Assembly: GCA_947478845.1 (NCBI GenBank)
Contig: CANJXC010000017.1
Span: forward strand, 1-60,826
Origin: Spirochaetales bacterium
GTDB lineage: Bacteria; Spirochaetota; Spirochaetia; JABEVK01
Reading direction: 5' to 3'
DNA: 60,826 nucleotides
Both the position numbers and the translations under genes were made by a program. The notes below the pieces were generated by a model. That model made no database searches. It saw nothing but the letters and a program-made list of their open reading frames with translations, and had not been told where the DNA came from. Shown piece by piece: positions 26,814-36,305 of the stretch (the first letter of the stretch is position 1; each line of letters begins with the position of its first letter).

Positions 26814-27809
26814 CTACAACTCGGCAGTTTCGGGCAAGCGACCTTTCCTCTTGATGACATAGTACAAGTAGAGTTCGAGCAGCTGTCCGTGGTGCTCACC
26901 TTTGAACTGCCGCAGTCGTTGGTCGAACTCTGCGGTCAGAACCAGGATGTTTTGTAGGTCGCTCAGGCTGTAGTGGCGGGCACCGCTACGGAGGTTGCCC
27001 TGCGCTTTTTTACCAAATACCCTGAGCTGGGTAAAGGCTTCCTCGGCCGGGTTGCGTTCCATGAGTTTGATTTGGAAGGCCAACAAGTTTTTAAACTGCC
27101 AAGTCAGGCCTCCGAGCAGGCCGATGCCTTCGGTTTCTTTCGAAGCCACCATTTTCTTGAGCACTTCCAGTGCCTTAGAAAACTGCGCTTCGGTGATCTT
27201 CTCAAACAGGGTAAACACGTTTTCCTCGCGTGAATGCACTAAGTAGTGTTCTAGGTCATCGAGGCTAATGGTGGCGCCCCTCTCAAAAAACAGGAGCAGT
27301 TTTTGAGCCTCCATGCGCAGTTGGTCGGTGCTGTTATCGATCATCTCGAGGAAGAACTCAGCCGCATCGGGGGTCAACCCCAGCCCGATTTCTTTGAAAT
27401 GGTGAATAACCCACCCCTTCTTCTCCTTTTCGAACATTTCCCAAAACACGTGGACTTGATCTTTGGCCATCACACGTGTCAGGGAATCGAGCTTGGTTTC
27501 ATCGCTTACCAGCACCAAGGTTGCGTCCTCCGAGGGGTGTTTGAGGTACCCCTTGATGAGGTCAAGGTCGCTTTTCTTGTAGTCCTCGACGTTGTTGACG
27601 ATGACAAGCTTGTGGGCACAGAAAAGGTCACCGTTTTGCAAAAGCGAAAGGATGTTTGTGAAGGGTGCCTCGAAGGCATAGAACTTATGTTGTTCGGGAG
27701 CTTCCTTGTATTGCTTGGTCAGTTTGTCGCGAAGGGCCATCACGTGATCTTGGCGACGCCCATGTTCGGGGCCCATCAACAGGCATACGCGTTCAGAAGC
27801 GGAAGCCAT
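26814..27809 (-). CDS. holA: DNA polymerase III delta subunit
   Basis: Clamp-loader subunit that opens the sliding clamp. The 331 residues follow HolA layout: LLMGPEHGRRQDHV near the N-terminus, a nucleotide-fold with VIVNNVEDY, LVLVSDETKLDSLTRV, and the C-terminal helical collar domain (GLTWQFKNLLAFQIKL). The degenerate P-loop is normal for delta. It starts inside the lexA stop (TGATG). Confidence 0.88.
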   Translation of the reverse strand: MASASERVCLLMGPEHGRRQDHVMALRDKLTKQYKEAPEQHKFYAFEAPFTNILSLLQNGDLFCAHKLVIVNNVEDYKKSDLDLIKGYLKHPSEDATLVLVSDETKLDSLTRVMAKDQVHVFWEMFEKEKKGWVIHHFKEIGLGLTPDAAEFFLEMIDNSTDQLRMEAQKLLLFFERGATISLDDLEHYLVHSREENVFTLFEKITEAQFSKALEVLKKMVASKETEGIGLLGGLTWQFKNLLAFQIKLMERNPAEEAFTQLRVFGKKAQGNLRSGARHYSLSDLQNILVLTAEFDQRLRQFKGEHHGQLLELYLYYVIKRKGRLPETAEL

Positions 27810-28411
27810 CAGTACTTCCGAATTACCGTGACCAACTTGCCTAGGATGCGCACACTCTGAGTGAAGATCGGGTTATAGGCAGGGTTCTCGGCCTGCAGTT
27901 TGATTCGGGTACGTTCCTGAAAATAACGTTTCAAGGTGACCGCGTCATCGTTGGTCATGGCCACCACAATTTCGCCGTTTTCGGCCGTGGACTGCGATTT
28001 GATCACCGCCATGTCTCCGTCGAGGATTCCTGCTCCCGTCATGCTATCGCCCCTTACCCGCAACGCAAAATGGTTGCCGCGGTCGAGAAACTCGGGGGTC
28101 AGCAACAGATTGCCCTCGAAGTTCTCTTCGGCCATGATGGGGGCTCCCGCTGCCACGCGACCGAGGATGGGCACCGAAATCACCGGACTTTCGTCGTCGG
28201 AATCTTGAATGACCTCAATGGACCTCGACTTGTTGCTGTTGCTCCTGATGAGGCCTTTCTTGGAGAGGGCTTTGACGTGGTTGTACGCTCCCATTACCGA
28301 AAGCTCAAAATGGTCGGCAATCTCACGGATGGTGGGCGGGTATTTATTGATGAGGAGGAACTCTTTGACAAAGTCGAGGACTTCTTCCTGGCGCCGGGTC
28401 GCAGCCTTCAT
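27809..28411 (-). CDS. lexA: LexA-type SOS repressor
   Basis: Winged-helix N-terminal domain (PPTIREIADHFELS) and S24 self-cleaving C-terminal domain with cleavage site Ala88-Gly89, Ser123 (GDSMTGAG) and Lys161. It represses DNA-damage genes and self-cleaves with RecA. It is placed between ntrX and holA with overlaps on both sides (ATGA, TGATG), so it shares a transcript with a nitrogen-type two-component system and has no room for its own promoter outside coding sequence. Confidence 0.95.
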   Translation of the reverse strand: MKAATRRQEEVLDFVKEFLLINKYPPTIREIADHFELSVMGAYNHVKALSKKGLIRSNSNKSRSIEVIQDSDDESPVISVPILGRVAAGAPIMAEENFEGNLLLTPEFLDRGNHFALRVRGDSMTGAGILDGDMAVIKSQSTAENGEIVVAMTNDDAVTLKRYFQERTRIKLQAENPAYNPIFTQSVRILGKLVTVIRKY

Positions 28412-29784
28412 TTTTCTCCCTCAATAGCAAACTTCTTCAGTTTGGTGTGCAGGTTACTAGCGTAGAGTCCCAATGACTGGGCCGTCTTGGAAACATTATA
28501 CTGATTTTTCTTAAGTCGATCTTCGATAAAGGCTTTTTCGAAAGCATCTTTGGCACTATTGAGGCCTAGATGTTCCCATGGTGCCAAGGGGTTGGGAGCC
28601 TCGGTCTGCCCGGGAGTTGTCGGACCTAGGAAAAGAACCGCTGTTTCGGGGTCAATGATCTGCTCGTCCACCATCAGCGAGACTCGTTCAAGGTAGTTGC
28701 GCAACTCGCGTATATTCCCCGGCCAAGGGTACTGTTGGAGTAGTTTCATGGCCTGTTCGGAAAAGACCGGGGGAGGGCCGTCGGACCCCTTGGCTTTGAG
28801 GAACTTTCTGAAGAAATAATCGACCAGTTGCGGTAAGTCTTCCACCCGTTCGCGAAGGGCCGGCACCGAAATCGGTACAACATTGAGCCGGTAAAATAAA
28901 TCTTCCCGGAACCGGCCGGCCGCGACTTCGGCAAGGATATCCTTGTTGGTGGCACAGATGACCCGAACGTCCACGTGAAGGGTTTGCTCGCCTCCAACCC
29001 GCTCAAAGCGCATTTCCTGCAAGGCACGCAAAAGCTTGGCCTGTGCAGGCAAGGAGAGGTCGGCCACTTCGTCGAGGAAGAGAGTTCCTGAATCGGCGAG
29101 TTCGAACTTTCCCTTGCGCCGGGCAACCGCGCTGGTGAAGGCGCCTTTTTCGTGTCCGAAAAGCTCGCTCTCAAACAAAGCATCGGGGATGGCTGCGCAA
29201 TTGACTTCGATAAAAGCCCGTCGCGCCCTGGGGCTTTGGCGATGAATCTCCCGAGCAACCAGTTCCTTTCCCGTGCCGTTTTCACCGAGAATCATCACCC
29301 GGGTATTGACCCCCGCACTCTGCGAAATGAGTTCCAGCACGTGCTTCATGGAGGGTGCAGAGCCTATCATCTGATCTTCGGACGCGAGTGCGTTTTTGAG
29401 CGCCCGGTTTTCACGTTTGAGTTCGATCACCTTCAGGGCGTTTTGGGTGAGGGAAAGGGTCTTGTCTATCGACAGGGGTTTCTCTATGAAGTCCCATGCG
29501 CCTTGCCTGACAGCTTTCACCGCCATCTCGATATTGGCATGACCCGAAATCATAATTACGGGGATTTCGGGGTAGGTCTCACGAATAGCTCTCAGGACGT
29601 CGAGTCCCCCCATGCCAGGCATCCAAACATCTAAGTACACCAAGTCAATCAGTTCGGAGGCCAGCAGCCTGAGCCCCTCTTGTCCATTGGCGGCTTTGTG
29701 AACCTGGTAATGTTCGTCGGTAAGAATGTCTGCCAGCACGTTGCGGATGCCGTCTTCGTCGTCGATGATCAGGATCTGGTTCAC
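28408..29784 (-). CDS. ntrX: NtrX-like sigma-54-type response regulator
   Basis: Receiver with Asp52 (YLDVWMPG), AAA+ domain with GENGTGKE, GAFTSA in the sigma-54 loop and LFLDEVADL, and a C-terminal Fis-type helix (SKTAQSLGLYASNLHTKLKK). GAFTSA instead of GAFTGA is common in NtrX-like members and may mean altered sigma-54 contact. Coupled by ATGA to ntrY upstream and lexA downstream. Confidence 0.92.
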   Translation of the reverse strand: MNQILIIDDEDGIRNVLADILTDEHYQVHKAANGQEGLRLLASELIDLVYLDVWMPGMGGLDVLRAIRETYPEIPVIMISGHANIEMAVKAVRQGAWDFIEKPLSIDKTLSLTQNALKVIELKRENRALKNALASEDQMIGSAPSMKHVLELISQSAGVNTRVMILGENGTGKELVAREIHRQSPRARRAFIEVNCAAIPDALFESELFGHEKGAFTSAVARRKGKFELADSGTLFLDEVADLSLPAQAKLLRALQEMRFERVGGEQTLHVDVRVICATNKDILAEVAAGRFREDLFYRLNVVPISVPALRERVEDLPQLVDYFFRKFLKAKGSDGPPPVFSEQAMKLLQQYPWPGNIRELRNYLERVSLMVDEQIIDPETAVLFLGPTTPGQTEAPNPLAPWEHLGLNSAKDAFEKAFIEDRLKKNQYNVSKTAQSLGLYASNLHTKLKKFAIEGEK

Positions 29785-31556
29785 GCCGGTTCCTCCAGAG
29801 GCAAATCCAGGAAGAAGGTGGTTCCGAAACCCAGTTGGGATTCAAACCAAACCCTACCCTGATGGTCAAAAACGATACGCTCAACAATGGCAAGGCCCAA
29901 CCCCGTACCATCGGCTTTGGAGGTCACGTAGGGATGGAACACCCTGGCACGAAGGTCTTCGGGAATACCGGGACCGTTGTCGTGCAGTTGAACCCTACAA
30001 TAGGAAACGTTGCCTTTTTTGACAAGATTCGAAACAACAGTGATTTCGCCTTCCCCATGCATCGCATCAACCGCATTCTTAATCAGGTTGGTGAACACCT
30101 GCTCGATTTGCCTCGGGTCGGCGAGGATCGTGATCCCTTCCATCAGCCCAGCATGATCCACTTTTAGGTTTCCATGAGAAGCCGCGTAAGTGCCTAGGAG
30201 GTTCTCCACCAAGGGCTTGAGGTCTACCACACTTTTCTGAGGCGCGGGTAGGCGCGCGAATCCGGCAAACTCCTTGAGCAGAGTGTCGAGGCGGACAACT
30301 TCGGTGACAATAGCCTGCACGGCCGGTTCAATGATCTGCGGGAGGCGAGCCGGGTCGGACTGACTTATTCGGAGAATCCGCTCTGCCGAAAGGCGGATGG
30401 GAGTCAGCGGATTTCGCAGTTCGTGGGCCAACTGACGGGCAATTTCCTGCCAAGCGGTCACCTTTTCGGTTTGCAGCAGCTTGGTGCGGCTTACAGCGAG
30501 CTCCGAAGTCATGGCATTGAAGCTTTCGGCGAGGAAGGACAACTCGTCTCGTTCTGGCGTGAGGATCTTGGTGGTGTAGTCACCAGAGGCAATTCGCTTC
30601 GTGGCCGATTCGAGGTTGACCAGCGGACGAATCAGGTCGTCAGCCTGAGTGAAGCTGATCAGCAGCGCAATCAAAAGGGTGGGAAAGGCAAACAAAAGGT
30701 AGAACAATGCCAAAAGTCCGCGAAAGGTTTGGTTGGAGGTCTGAAGATCCCTGAACGTTTCAACCGCCTCGGTGAGACTCTGTGTGGCTTCCTCGAAGCC
30801 CTTGGGAAGAATCAAAGACAGCACCACGGCATATTCAACCCCCCCGGAGTCAAGGTGAAGGATCTGCCTCAGTAGGGTGGTAGTGCCCGTGGTTTCTTTG
30901 GGAAGCGGGCCATCTAGTCGGGGCAGATTGGCAGATCGAGTCAGCAAGGCCCCCTTTTCGCCCAGAGAGAGCACCTGCTGTCCCGCAGGATCGAACACTT
31001 GAAGGCCGTCGGGCTTCAGGTTGGAAGCCTCCAAACCGCCAGCCAAAAGTGCCGCGTCGCGGCTGGGCAGAGCGCGCCGAACAATATCGGGAATCAGTGG
31101 CGACTGGGTGATATTCTTGAGTTCCTCGATGCGGTCGTGATGGTACTCCAGAGCAGTATCGAGTCCGTTTTGAAGGGCATCGCCCCACCTTTGGTTCACC
31201 CAGGTCTTCATGGCGGTATCGATGAAGCTCAGCGAAAGAATTGTTTGCGGTATCGAGGCCAAGAGCGCCGTGAGCGCGAAGAACAGACTGATTCGCACCT
31301 TAAGCTGGGTACCGGCTTTTCCCTGACGTCTATCGCGCAATAGGATCCAGACCTGATAACCGACAGCTCCGAGAAGCGTCAGGGGAAGGACCAAGACAAG
31401 GGGAATCAATACGGTGTCGAACTGCCGGCGGGCGTCGGCGACGTCTTCCAGAATTTGACGGGAAAGGAATACGGTAAAAACAACCAAGAGGACCAAGAGA
31501 CCCAAAAGGCTTAGAAAAGGGGCAAATCGTTTGGAGTTAGAAAGGTCACTCTTCAA
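29781..31556 (-). CDS. ntrY: NtrY-like membrane histidine kinase
   Basis: Three or four membrane helices in the N-terminal 100 residues and near 275-300, a large periplasmic part, HAMP (DLIRPLVNLESATKRIASGDY), a short linker and the NtrY-style H-box QLAHELRNPLTPIRLSAERI, then an ATPase domain (NLIKNAVDAM, DNGPGI, GTGLGLAI). It senses an unknown, probably nitrogen or redox related, signal and phosphorylates NtrX. It overlaps ptsH by 11 bases. Confidence 0.93.
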   Translation of the reverse strand: MKSDLSNSKRFAPFLSLLGLLVLLVVFTVFLSRQILEDVADARRQFDTVLIPLVLVLPLTLLGAVGYQVWILLRDRRQGKAGTQLKVRISLFFALTALLASIPQTILSLSFIDTAMKTWVNQRWGDALQNGLDTALEYHHDRIEELKNITQSPLIPDIVRRALPSRDAALLAGGLEASNLKPDGLQVFDPAGQQVLSLGEKGALLTRSANLPRLDGPLPKETTGTTTLLRQILHLDSGGVEYAVVLSLILPKGFEEATQSLTEAVETFRDLQTSNQTFRGLLALFYLLFAFPTLLIALLISFTQADDLIRPLVNLESATKRIASGDYTTKILTPERDELSFLAESFNAMTSELAVSRTKLLQTEKVTAWQEIARQLAHELRNPLTPIRLSAERILRISQSDPARLPQIIEPAVQAIVTEVVRLDTLLKEFAGFARLPAPQKSVVDLKPLVENLLGTYAASHGNLKVDHAGLMEGITILADPRQIEQVFTNLIKNAVDAMHGEGEITVVSNLVKKGNVSYCRVQLHDNGPGIPEDLRARVFHPYVTSKADGTGLGLAIVERIVFDHQGRVWFESQLGFGTTFFLDLPLEEPA

Positions 31557-31809
31557 AACGGTTGTCGATGAGCTTCACCAAGGCATCGACGGCAGCGCCC
31601 TCATCCGTACCGTTGGCGCTGATCTTGACTACGGTATTGCACAACACGCCCAGAGTGATCAGGCCCATGATCGATTTCGCGTTGATCTTCTCATTTTCTT
31701 TCTCGATAAAGATATGCGAACTGAACTTGTTCGCCAGAGTTACGATCATTCCCGCCGGTCTGGCATGAATTCCCGCCCTGTTCTTCACCGTCACGTCTTT
31801 TTCGACCAT
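31546..31809 (-). CDS. ptsH: HPr phosphocarrier protein
   Basis: 87 residues from ATG at 31809 with His15 in AGIHARPA and the regulatory Ser46 in KSIMGL. It is the substrate of the HprK encoded immediately upstream. No EI or EII genes are seen nearby, so it may act mainly in regulation. A longer in-frame start would overlap hprK and adds no family sequence. Confidence 0.95.
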   Translation of the reverse strand: MVEKDVTVKNRAGIHARPAGMIVTLANKFSSHIFIEKENEKINAKSIMGLITLGVLCNTVVKISANGTDEGAAVDALVKLIDNRFEE

Positions 31810-31819
31810 CAACCGACCT

Positions 31820-32815
31820 TTAAGAAACGGGACTGTCTTTGTTCTTACGTAAATATACGTTGCGTGCGTTCTCGCTTTCAAGCCATTGAATAACGTTTTG
31901 GTTAAACTCCTGTGCGGAATGGAAGCCCATCTGCTTCAGCCGGTGGTTCATCACCGCCGTCTCAATCAGGATGGCAATGTTCCGACCCGGTTTGACGGGT
32001 ATGGTCATCGAGGGCATCGAAACACCAAGAATTTCAACAGCCTGATCCTTGGTACCGAGTCGCTCATACTCCTTGTTGGAATCCCAAAGCTCCAACTCAA
32101 TCACCATTTCGATTTCCTTCTGGAACTGGATAGCGGAAACACCGAACAACTGGGCCACGTTGATGATACCAATGCCACGAACTTCGAGATGGTGTCCCAA
32201 GGTGGGGTTAACGGGCTTCCCCAGCAAGGTGTTGCCACTCACACAACGGATGTCGACCGCGTCATCGCACACCAGCCGATGTCCTCGTTCGATCAGTTCA
32301 AGGGCAGCCTCACTCTTGCCAACTCCGCTGTCGCCTAATAGGAGTACCCCCATGCCGGAAACTTCAACAAACACGCCGTGAACGGTGCGCTGGGGGGCAA
32401 ACACGTCCGCGAGCGTGCGAATCAGACGAACCGAAAAGTCTGCCGAACCCAAGGAGGTGGAAAGTACCGGGACATGGTGCAACTCCGAGAACTGCATCAC
32501 TTTATCTGGGGGCAGGTGATTATTGGTGAAAACAATGCAGGGCGGCTCGAGTTGAAAAATACGCTCTACGGTTTCCCATTTGTTTTCCTGTTCGAGCTTA
32601 CGGATATAGGCACTTTCACCGTTGCCAAACAACTGCAGGCGTCTGGAATTGAAGTCGTCGAAAAACCCGCTGAGTGCCAAGCCAGGCCGGTTGATATCCG
32701 GCTGAGTGATTGGCTTGGCCAAGCCTTTACGCCCCGCTTTGCAAACCAAGTTCAAAGCGTTGTGGTCACGCAGTTCGAGGTCTAGCAAGTCGAGAACGGT
32801 AAAGGCTTTACTCAC
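31820..32815 (-). CDS. hprK: HPr kinase/phosphorylase
   Basis: Phosphorylates and dephosphorylates Ser46 of HPr. 331 residues, with Walker A GDSGVGKS in the C-terminal kinase half and the HprK signature EVRGIGIINV after LVCDDAVDI. The N-terminal domain is also complete. ATGA overlap with hpf upstream. Confidence 0.97.
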   Translation of the reverse strand: MSKAFTVLDLLDLELRDHNALNLVCKAGRKGLAKPITQPDINRPGLALSGFFDDFNSRRLQLFGNGESAYIRKLEQENKWETVERIFQLEPPCIVFTNNHLPPDKVMQFSELHHVPVLSTSLGSADFSVRLIRTLADVFAPQRTVHGVFVEVSGMGVLLLGDSGVGKSEAALELIERGHRLVCDDAVDIRCVSGNTLLGKPVNPTLGHHLEVRGIGIINVAQLFGVSAIQFQKEIEMVIELELWDSNKEYERLGTKDQAVEILGVSMPSMTIPVKPGRNIAILIETAVMNHRLKQMGFHSAQEFNQNVIQWLESENARNVYLRKNKDSPVS

Positions 32816-33144
32816 GATTGTTCCACTTCTTCCTTGGCAGGGTGTACGTGGGGGTGGTGGTTTTTAATTTTTTCTTTTTCCTTAGAGATTTTCGCATCGA
32901 GCTTGTGCATGAGGTTTTCGATGGCCGGGTAGAGCTCCAAATGTTCTTCGGTGAGGTGCGCGATGGAGCCAAAGCGGAAGTGGACGTTCGAGTCTACTTG
33001 AAAGCCCGCTTTCTGCTTGGTTACCGTCACATCCACAGTGACAATCAGATCCTTAAACGGATCAAGGCGACTCAACTTCTCGTTGAGGAACTCCTTGGTC
33101 CTATCGCTGATTTCGTAGTGGACTCCCTTGAGGGCGATGTTCAT
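32812..33144 (-). CDS. hpf: Ribosome hibernation-promoting factor (short HPF/RaiA type)
   Basis: A 110-residue protein binding the 30S decoding centre in stationary phase. It shows the family opening (ALKGVHYEISDRTKEFLNEKL), the beta-strand VDVTVTKQKAGFQVD and a Lys/His-rich tail. It lacks the dimerisation domain of long HPF. Located directly after rpoN, as in many Gram-negatives. GAAGGAG precedes the ATG. Confidence 0.93.
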   Translation of the reverse strand: MNIALKGVHYEISDRTKEFLNEKLSRLDPFKDLIVTVDVTVTKQKAGFQVDSNVHFRFGSIAHLTEEHLELYPAIENLMHKLDAKISKEKEKIKNHHPHVHPAKEEVEQS

Positions 33145-33158
33145 GGTGTTGCTCCTTC

Positions 33159-34496
33159 TTACGCGTACTCTTTGGCGAGCTCGAGGCGGTACTTGGTCAC
33201 TGTCCGCCGGGCAATCTCGATGCCTCTTTGACTCAAGAGGTCGGATATTTTTTGATCTGAGAGTTTCTTGCTCGATCCTGCCTCGTGGGCAGCGATAACT
33301 TCCTTGATAATCTGTTTGACCCCCTCCTTTGAAAACTCATTTGACGAGATGGCGTTACTGAAAAAATGCTTGAGCTCGTAGATACCCCACTCGGTTTGAA
33401 CAAACTTACCTGTCGTGACCCGCGAAACCGTAGACTCATTCTTTTCAATCTGCTCGGCGACATCCTTGAGTGTGAGCGGTTTGAGGTATTTCGGGCCGCG
33501 GCGGAAGAACTCAACCTGGAACTCCATGATAGAACGGCAAACCTGAAAGAGCGTACTTCGCCGGTATCGAATGTTCTGGATGAACCGTTCGGCGTCGCTC
33601 ACTTTCTGCCGGACGAAACTGCGGGCCTCTTTGTCAGCAAGAGTCTCCCCGAGTCCATTCTGGAAGTCGCCGTCCACCCTGAGCACCGGAATCTCCTCTT
33701 CGTTGAACAGCAATTGGAGCTGCCCGTTCTTGAACCCGATAGCAGCGTCGGGTACCACATACGCGGGTGGTTGCTGCGAATAAGCGCGTCCCGGAAAAGG
33801 AGTGAGACTGGAGAGGTCCTCAAGGAGAAGCTGTATCTCGGCTTCACTGACCTTGAGGCGGCTGGCGAGTTCCTTGTACTTTTTCTTTTCCAACAGCTCC
33901 CAGCCGTCGGTAATCAAGCGGCTGGCTTCGTCAGCGAAGCGTTGCTGACGCATTTGGACAAGGAGGGACTGACGCCAGTCGCTCACTGCGCAGCCCTGTG
34001 GCTCCAATTTCTGGATCAGGACCAAAACAAACTCGAGCAATTGGGGGTCGATTCCCGGAGTTCCATCCGCCTTGGCTGGAAAAAGAGTCTCGGGAGGTTC
34101 CAAGTGGAAACCGTCGGCGTCGAGGTTGTTCACCAACAATTCGCCAATTTCCAGTGTCTCGGGAGGCAAGGGTTGCAACCTCAATTGCCACAGAAGATGT
34201 TCGTGCAGGCTTTCACCTCGACTGAGCACACCTTCTAGGAACCGCCTCTGGGAATCCTCGTCGTCAAAGGAAGCCCCGGAGGAACGGTAGCGGTGGCCCG
34301 CCATGGCGTCGAGTTCGTCATAACTCACCAGGCTTTTGTCCGGAATCGCTTCGAGGGCGGGGTTTTTCTCGAGTTCCTCTTCGATGCGCTGTTTGAGCTC
34401 GGTCAAAGTGAGGGGCAACAGGTTGATGGACTGAATAAGCTGAAGCGACATGCGTTGCCTCTGCTCCTGCCTCATCACCGGTCGTTGAAACTGCAC
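33159..34496 (-). CDS. rpoN: RNA polymerase sigma-54 factor
   Basis: 445 residues with the Gln/Leu-rich activator-contact region I (QEQRQRMSLQLIQSINLLPL), a core-binding region and the C-terminal RpoN box ARRTVTKYRLEL that reads the -24 element. The start is GTG at 34496 with an AGAGGGGGA site. It serves the sigma-54 promoter at 26627 and the two NtrC-family activators in this window. Confidence 0.96.
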   Translation of the reverse strand: MQFQRPVMRQEQRQRMSLQLIQSINLLPLTLTELKQRIEEELEKNPALEAIPDKSLVSYDELDAMAGHRYRSSGASFDDEDSQRRFLEGVLSRGESLHEHLLWQLRLQPLPPETLEIGELLVNNLDADGFHLEPPETLFPAKADGTPGIDPQLLEFVLVLIQKLEPQGCAVSDWRQSLLVQMRQQRFADEASRLITDGWELLEKKKYKELASRLKVSEAEIQLLLEDLSSLTPFPGRAYSQQPPAYVVPDAAIGFKNGQLQLLFNEEEIPVLRVDGDFQNGLGETLADKEARSFVRQKVSDAERFIQNIRYRRSTLFQVCRSIMEFQVEFFRRGPKYLKPLTLKDVAEQIEKNESTVSRVTTGKFVQTEWGIYELKHFFSNAISSNEFSKEGVKQIIKEVIAAHEAGSSKKLSDQKISDLLSQRGIEIARRTVTKYRLELAKEYA

Positions 34497-34532
34497 TTTG
34501 ATCCCCCTCTTGCTCTCAGTTTAAGGTAGAAA

Positions 34533-34908
34533 CCGTGCCGAATCAAACTGTTCCCGAGAATTGACAAGAAGGAGCGAAAACCGAGGCGAGGCCAGTCACC
34601 GCCGCCCGGCCCGCAGACCCCCCCGTTGGCCCTGCCCCGCCGTGGCGAGGACGAGCTCTGGCGAAGTCGCCAGCGGAACCGAAAGCCGGAGCGTACTGGA
34701 AGTACGTGAGGACTTGAGGGACGTTGGCGACGAAGTCAGAGTTCGCCGCCCGGCGCGCCGCAAGGGTTTGGTTCGGCCAGCCGTAGCGAGGACGGCGACT
34801 GGCAAGCCGAGGCCGAAGCGAGAAACGGAGCGTACTGGAAGTACGTGAGTATTCGAGCGAAAACCGAGGCGAGGCCAGTCACCGCCGCAGTAGGCTCGCC
34901 GAACCAAA
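34533..34908. repeat. Intergenic block of mosaic repeats with CGTACT-GGA-AGTACG palindromes
   Basis: No convincing gene. A 33-base unit (34572-34604) recurs exactly at 34855-34887, and a 23-base unit containing CGTACTGGAAGTACG occurs at 34688-34710 and 34827-34849. CGAGGACG-like blocks near 34645 and 34788 add a third, weaker pair. Arg/Pro-rich reading frames in all directions are by-products of the repeats. It separates lptB from rpoN. Confidence 0.75.
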
Positions 34909-35631
34909 CTACATGCTGAAGTGTTCGCCTAGGTATATCTGCCGAGCCCGCTCGTCGGCGAGAATCTCGTCGCGCGTGCCTTGGGTCAGAATCTCGCCGA
35001 CGTTGATGATGCAAGCGCGACCGGTGATATCCAGAGTGTCGCGCACGTTGTGATCGGTGATCAGCACACCGATGCCTTTGTCGGCCAGCTGACGGATAAT
35101 CCGCTTGATTTCGTAAACTGCGATAGGATCGATGCCTGCAAAGGGTTCGTCGAGAAGCAAAAACTTTGGTTCGATGGCCAAGGCCCGAGCAATCTCAGTG
35201 CGGCGTCGTTCGCCACCGGAAAGCGTGTAGGCCTTTTGCTTGCGCACACGGGTGATACCTAACTCCTCAAGCAGCTCTTCTAGTCGCTCTTTTCGGGCTT
35301 TGCCGTTCATTTTGCGGCGGGTTTCCAAAATTGCGCGGATATTGTCTTCAACGCTCAGTTTCCGAAACACCGAGGGCTCTTGCGGCAGGTAAGCGATTCC
35401 AGCCCGGGCGCGTTTGTACATGGGAAAGCGGGTAATAGCTTTTTCGTCGAGCAGAATTTTGCCGGCGTTGGGACGCAGAAAGCCAGCAATCATGTAAAAC
35501 ACGGTGGTTTTGCCCGCACCGTTGGGGCCGAGCAATCCTACAATTTCCCCCGACTCCATGGAGAAGCTCACCTCGCGCACCGCCAGTTTCTTACCAAAGC
35601 GTTTTCGCAAGCCTTCCACCTTGAGAGTCAT
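34909..35631 (-). CDS. lptB: LPS export ABC transporter ATPase
   Basis: 240-residue ATPase with Walker A GPNGAGKT, the LptB-type signature [15 protein letters not shown] and Walker [14 protein letters not shown]. It powers lipopolysaccharide extraction with LptF/G, which are not in the window. Translationally coupled to lptA (ATGA). Confidence 0.95.
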   Translation of the reverse strand: MTLKVEGLRKRFGKKLAVREVSFSMESGEIVGLLGPNGAGKTTVFYMIAGFLRPNAGKILLDEKAITRFPMYKRARAGIAYLPQEPSVFRKLSVEDNIRAILETRRKMNGKARKERLEELLEELGITRVRKQKAYTLSGGERRRTEIARALAIEPKFLLLDEPFAGIDPIAVYEIKRIIRQLADKGIGVLITDHNVRDTLDITGRACIINVGEILTQGTRDEILADERARQIYLGEHFSM

Positions 35632-36305
35632 GGTGCATCCTTTGCCGGGGCATCCGGGCTGGCGGTCTCTTTCTTATCCGGCGTTATGCTTCCCGAAACC
35701 CTTCCGTCGAGGAGAATCTCATCGGTTTTGAGATTAACCTTAATCGTTCCTGCTTTGTATTCATCCTTTTTCTTGTTCACCTGAGGAAGGCCGGTCAGTT
35801 CCAAGGAGCTCTTGCTGCGGCTGTAAAGCGCGTTTTCAGCCCGGCACACCAGATCCTTTTTGAAGATCTTGACTCCGATCTGCATGGTGCAGTTTTCCGA
35901 GTCCTCGTCGTACTCGAAGTACCCCGATTTAATACTAAGTTCGTTGTCAGGATCCTGCATTTGGCAGAGTCCCCGGAACCGACTGAGTTTGAGCACGCGG
36001 TCGTATTCCATGGTATCGGCCAGAATCGTGAGGTTCTTCTTGCTGTCGACGACAATGACCTGCCCCTTGCAGGAAACATAGCGAAACGACTTGCCCGAAA
36101 GCTCAATTGCCTCCGCCTTGATGAGCAGATTTCCCGTATTGACGTTAGCATTGCCCTGCAACTGAGTCCGTTCTTGTCCTGCGGTGAAGTTGCTGGAAAG
36201 CCTGTCGCCACTGAACCTGAAGGGATCCTCCGCAGCCGAGAGCTCAAGGAGGGGGAGAGCCAGCAGGAGAAGCAACAGGTTTCGCCGGCGAAGTTTTCTA
36301 GTCAT
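35628..36305 (-). CDS. lptA: LptA/OstA-like periplasmic protein
   Basis: Signal peptide ending LSAAE, then repeated beta-strands of the OstA/LptA jellyroll ([41 protein letters not shown]). 225 residues, with an acidic/Pro C-terminal tail. It bridges lipopolysaccharide across the periplasm. Overlaps lptC by 8 bases. Confidence 0.85.
   Translation of the reverse strand: MTRKLRRRNLLLLLLALPLLELSAAEDPFRFSGDRLSSNFTAGQERTQLQGNANVNTGNLLIKAEAIELSGKSFRYVSCKGQVIVVDSKKNLTILADTMEYDRVLKLSRFRGLCQMQDPDNELSIKSGYFEYDEDSENCTMQIGVKIFKKDLVCRAENALYSRSKSSLELTGLPQVNKKKDEYKAGTIKVNLKTDEILLDGRVSGSITPDKKETASPDAPAKDAP

Noticed and set aside
34596-34907. Arg-rich minus-strand ORF in the repeat block
   Set aside because: Its peptide repeats mirror the DNA repeats and similar frames exist in the other orientation; no start context or family.
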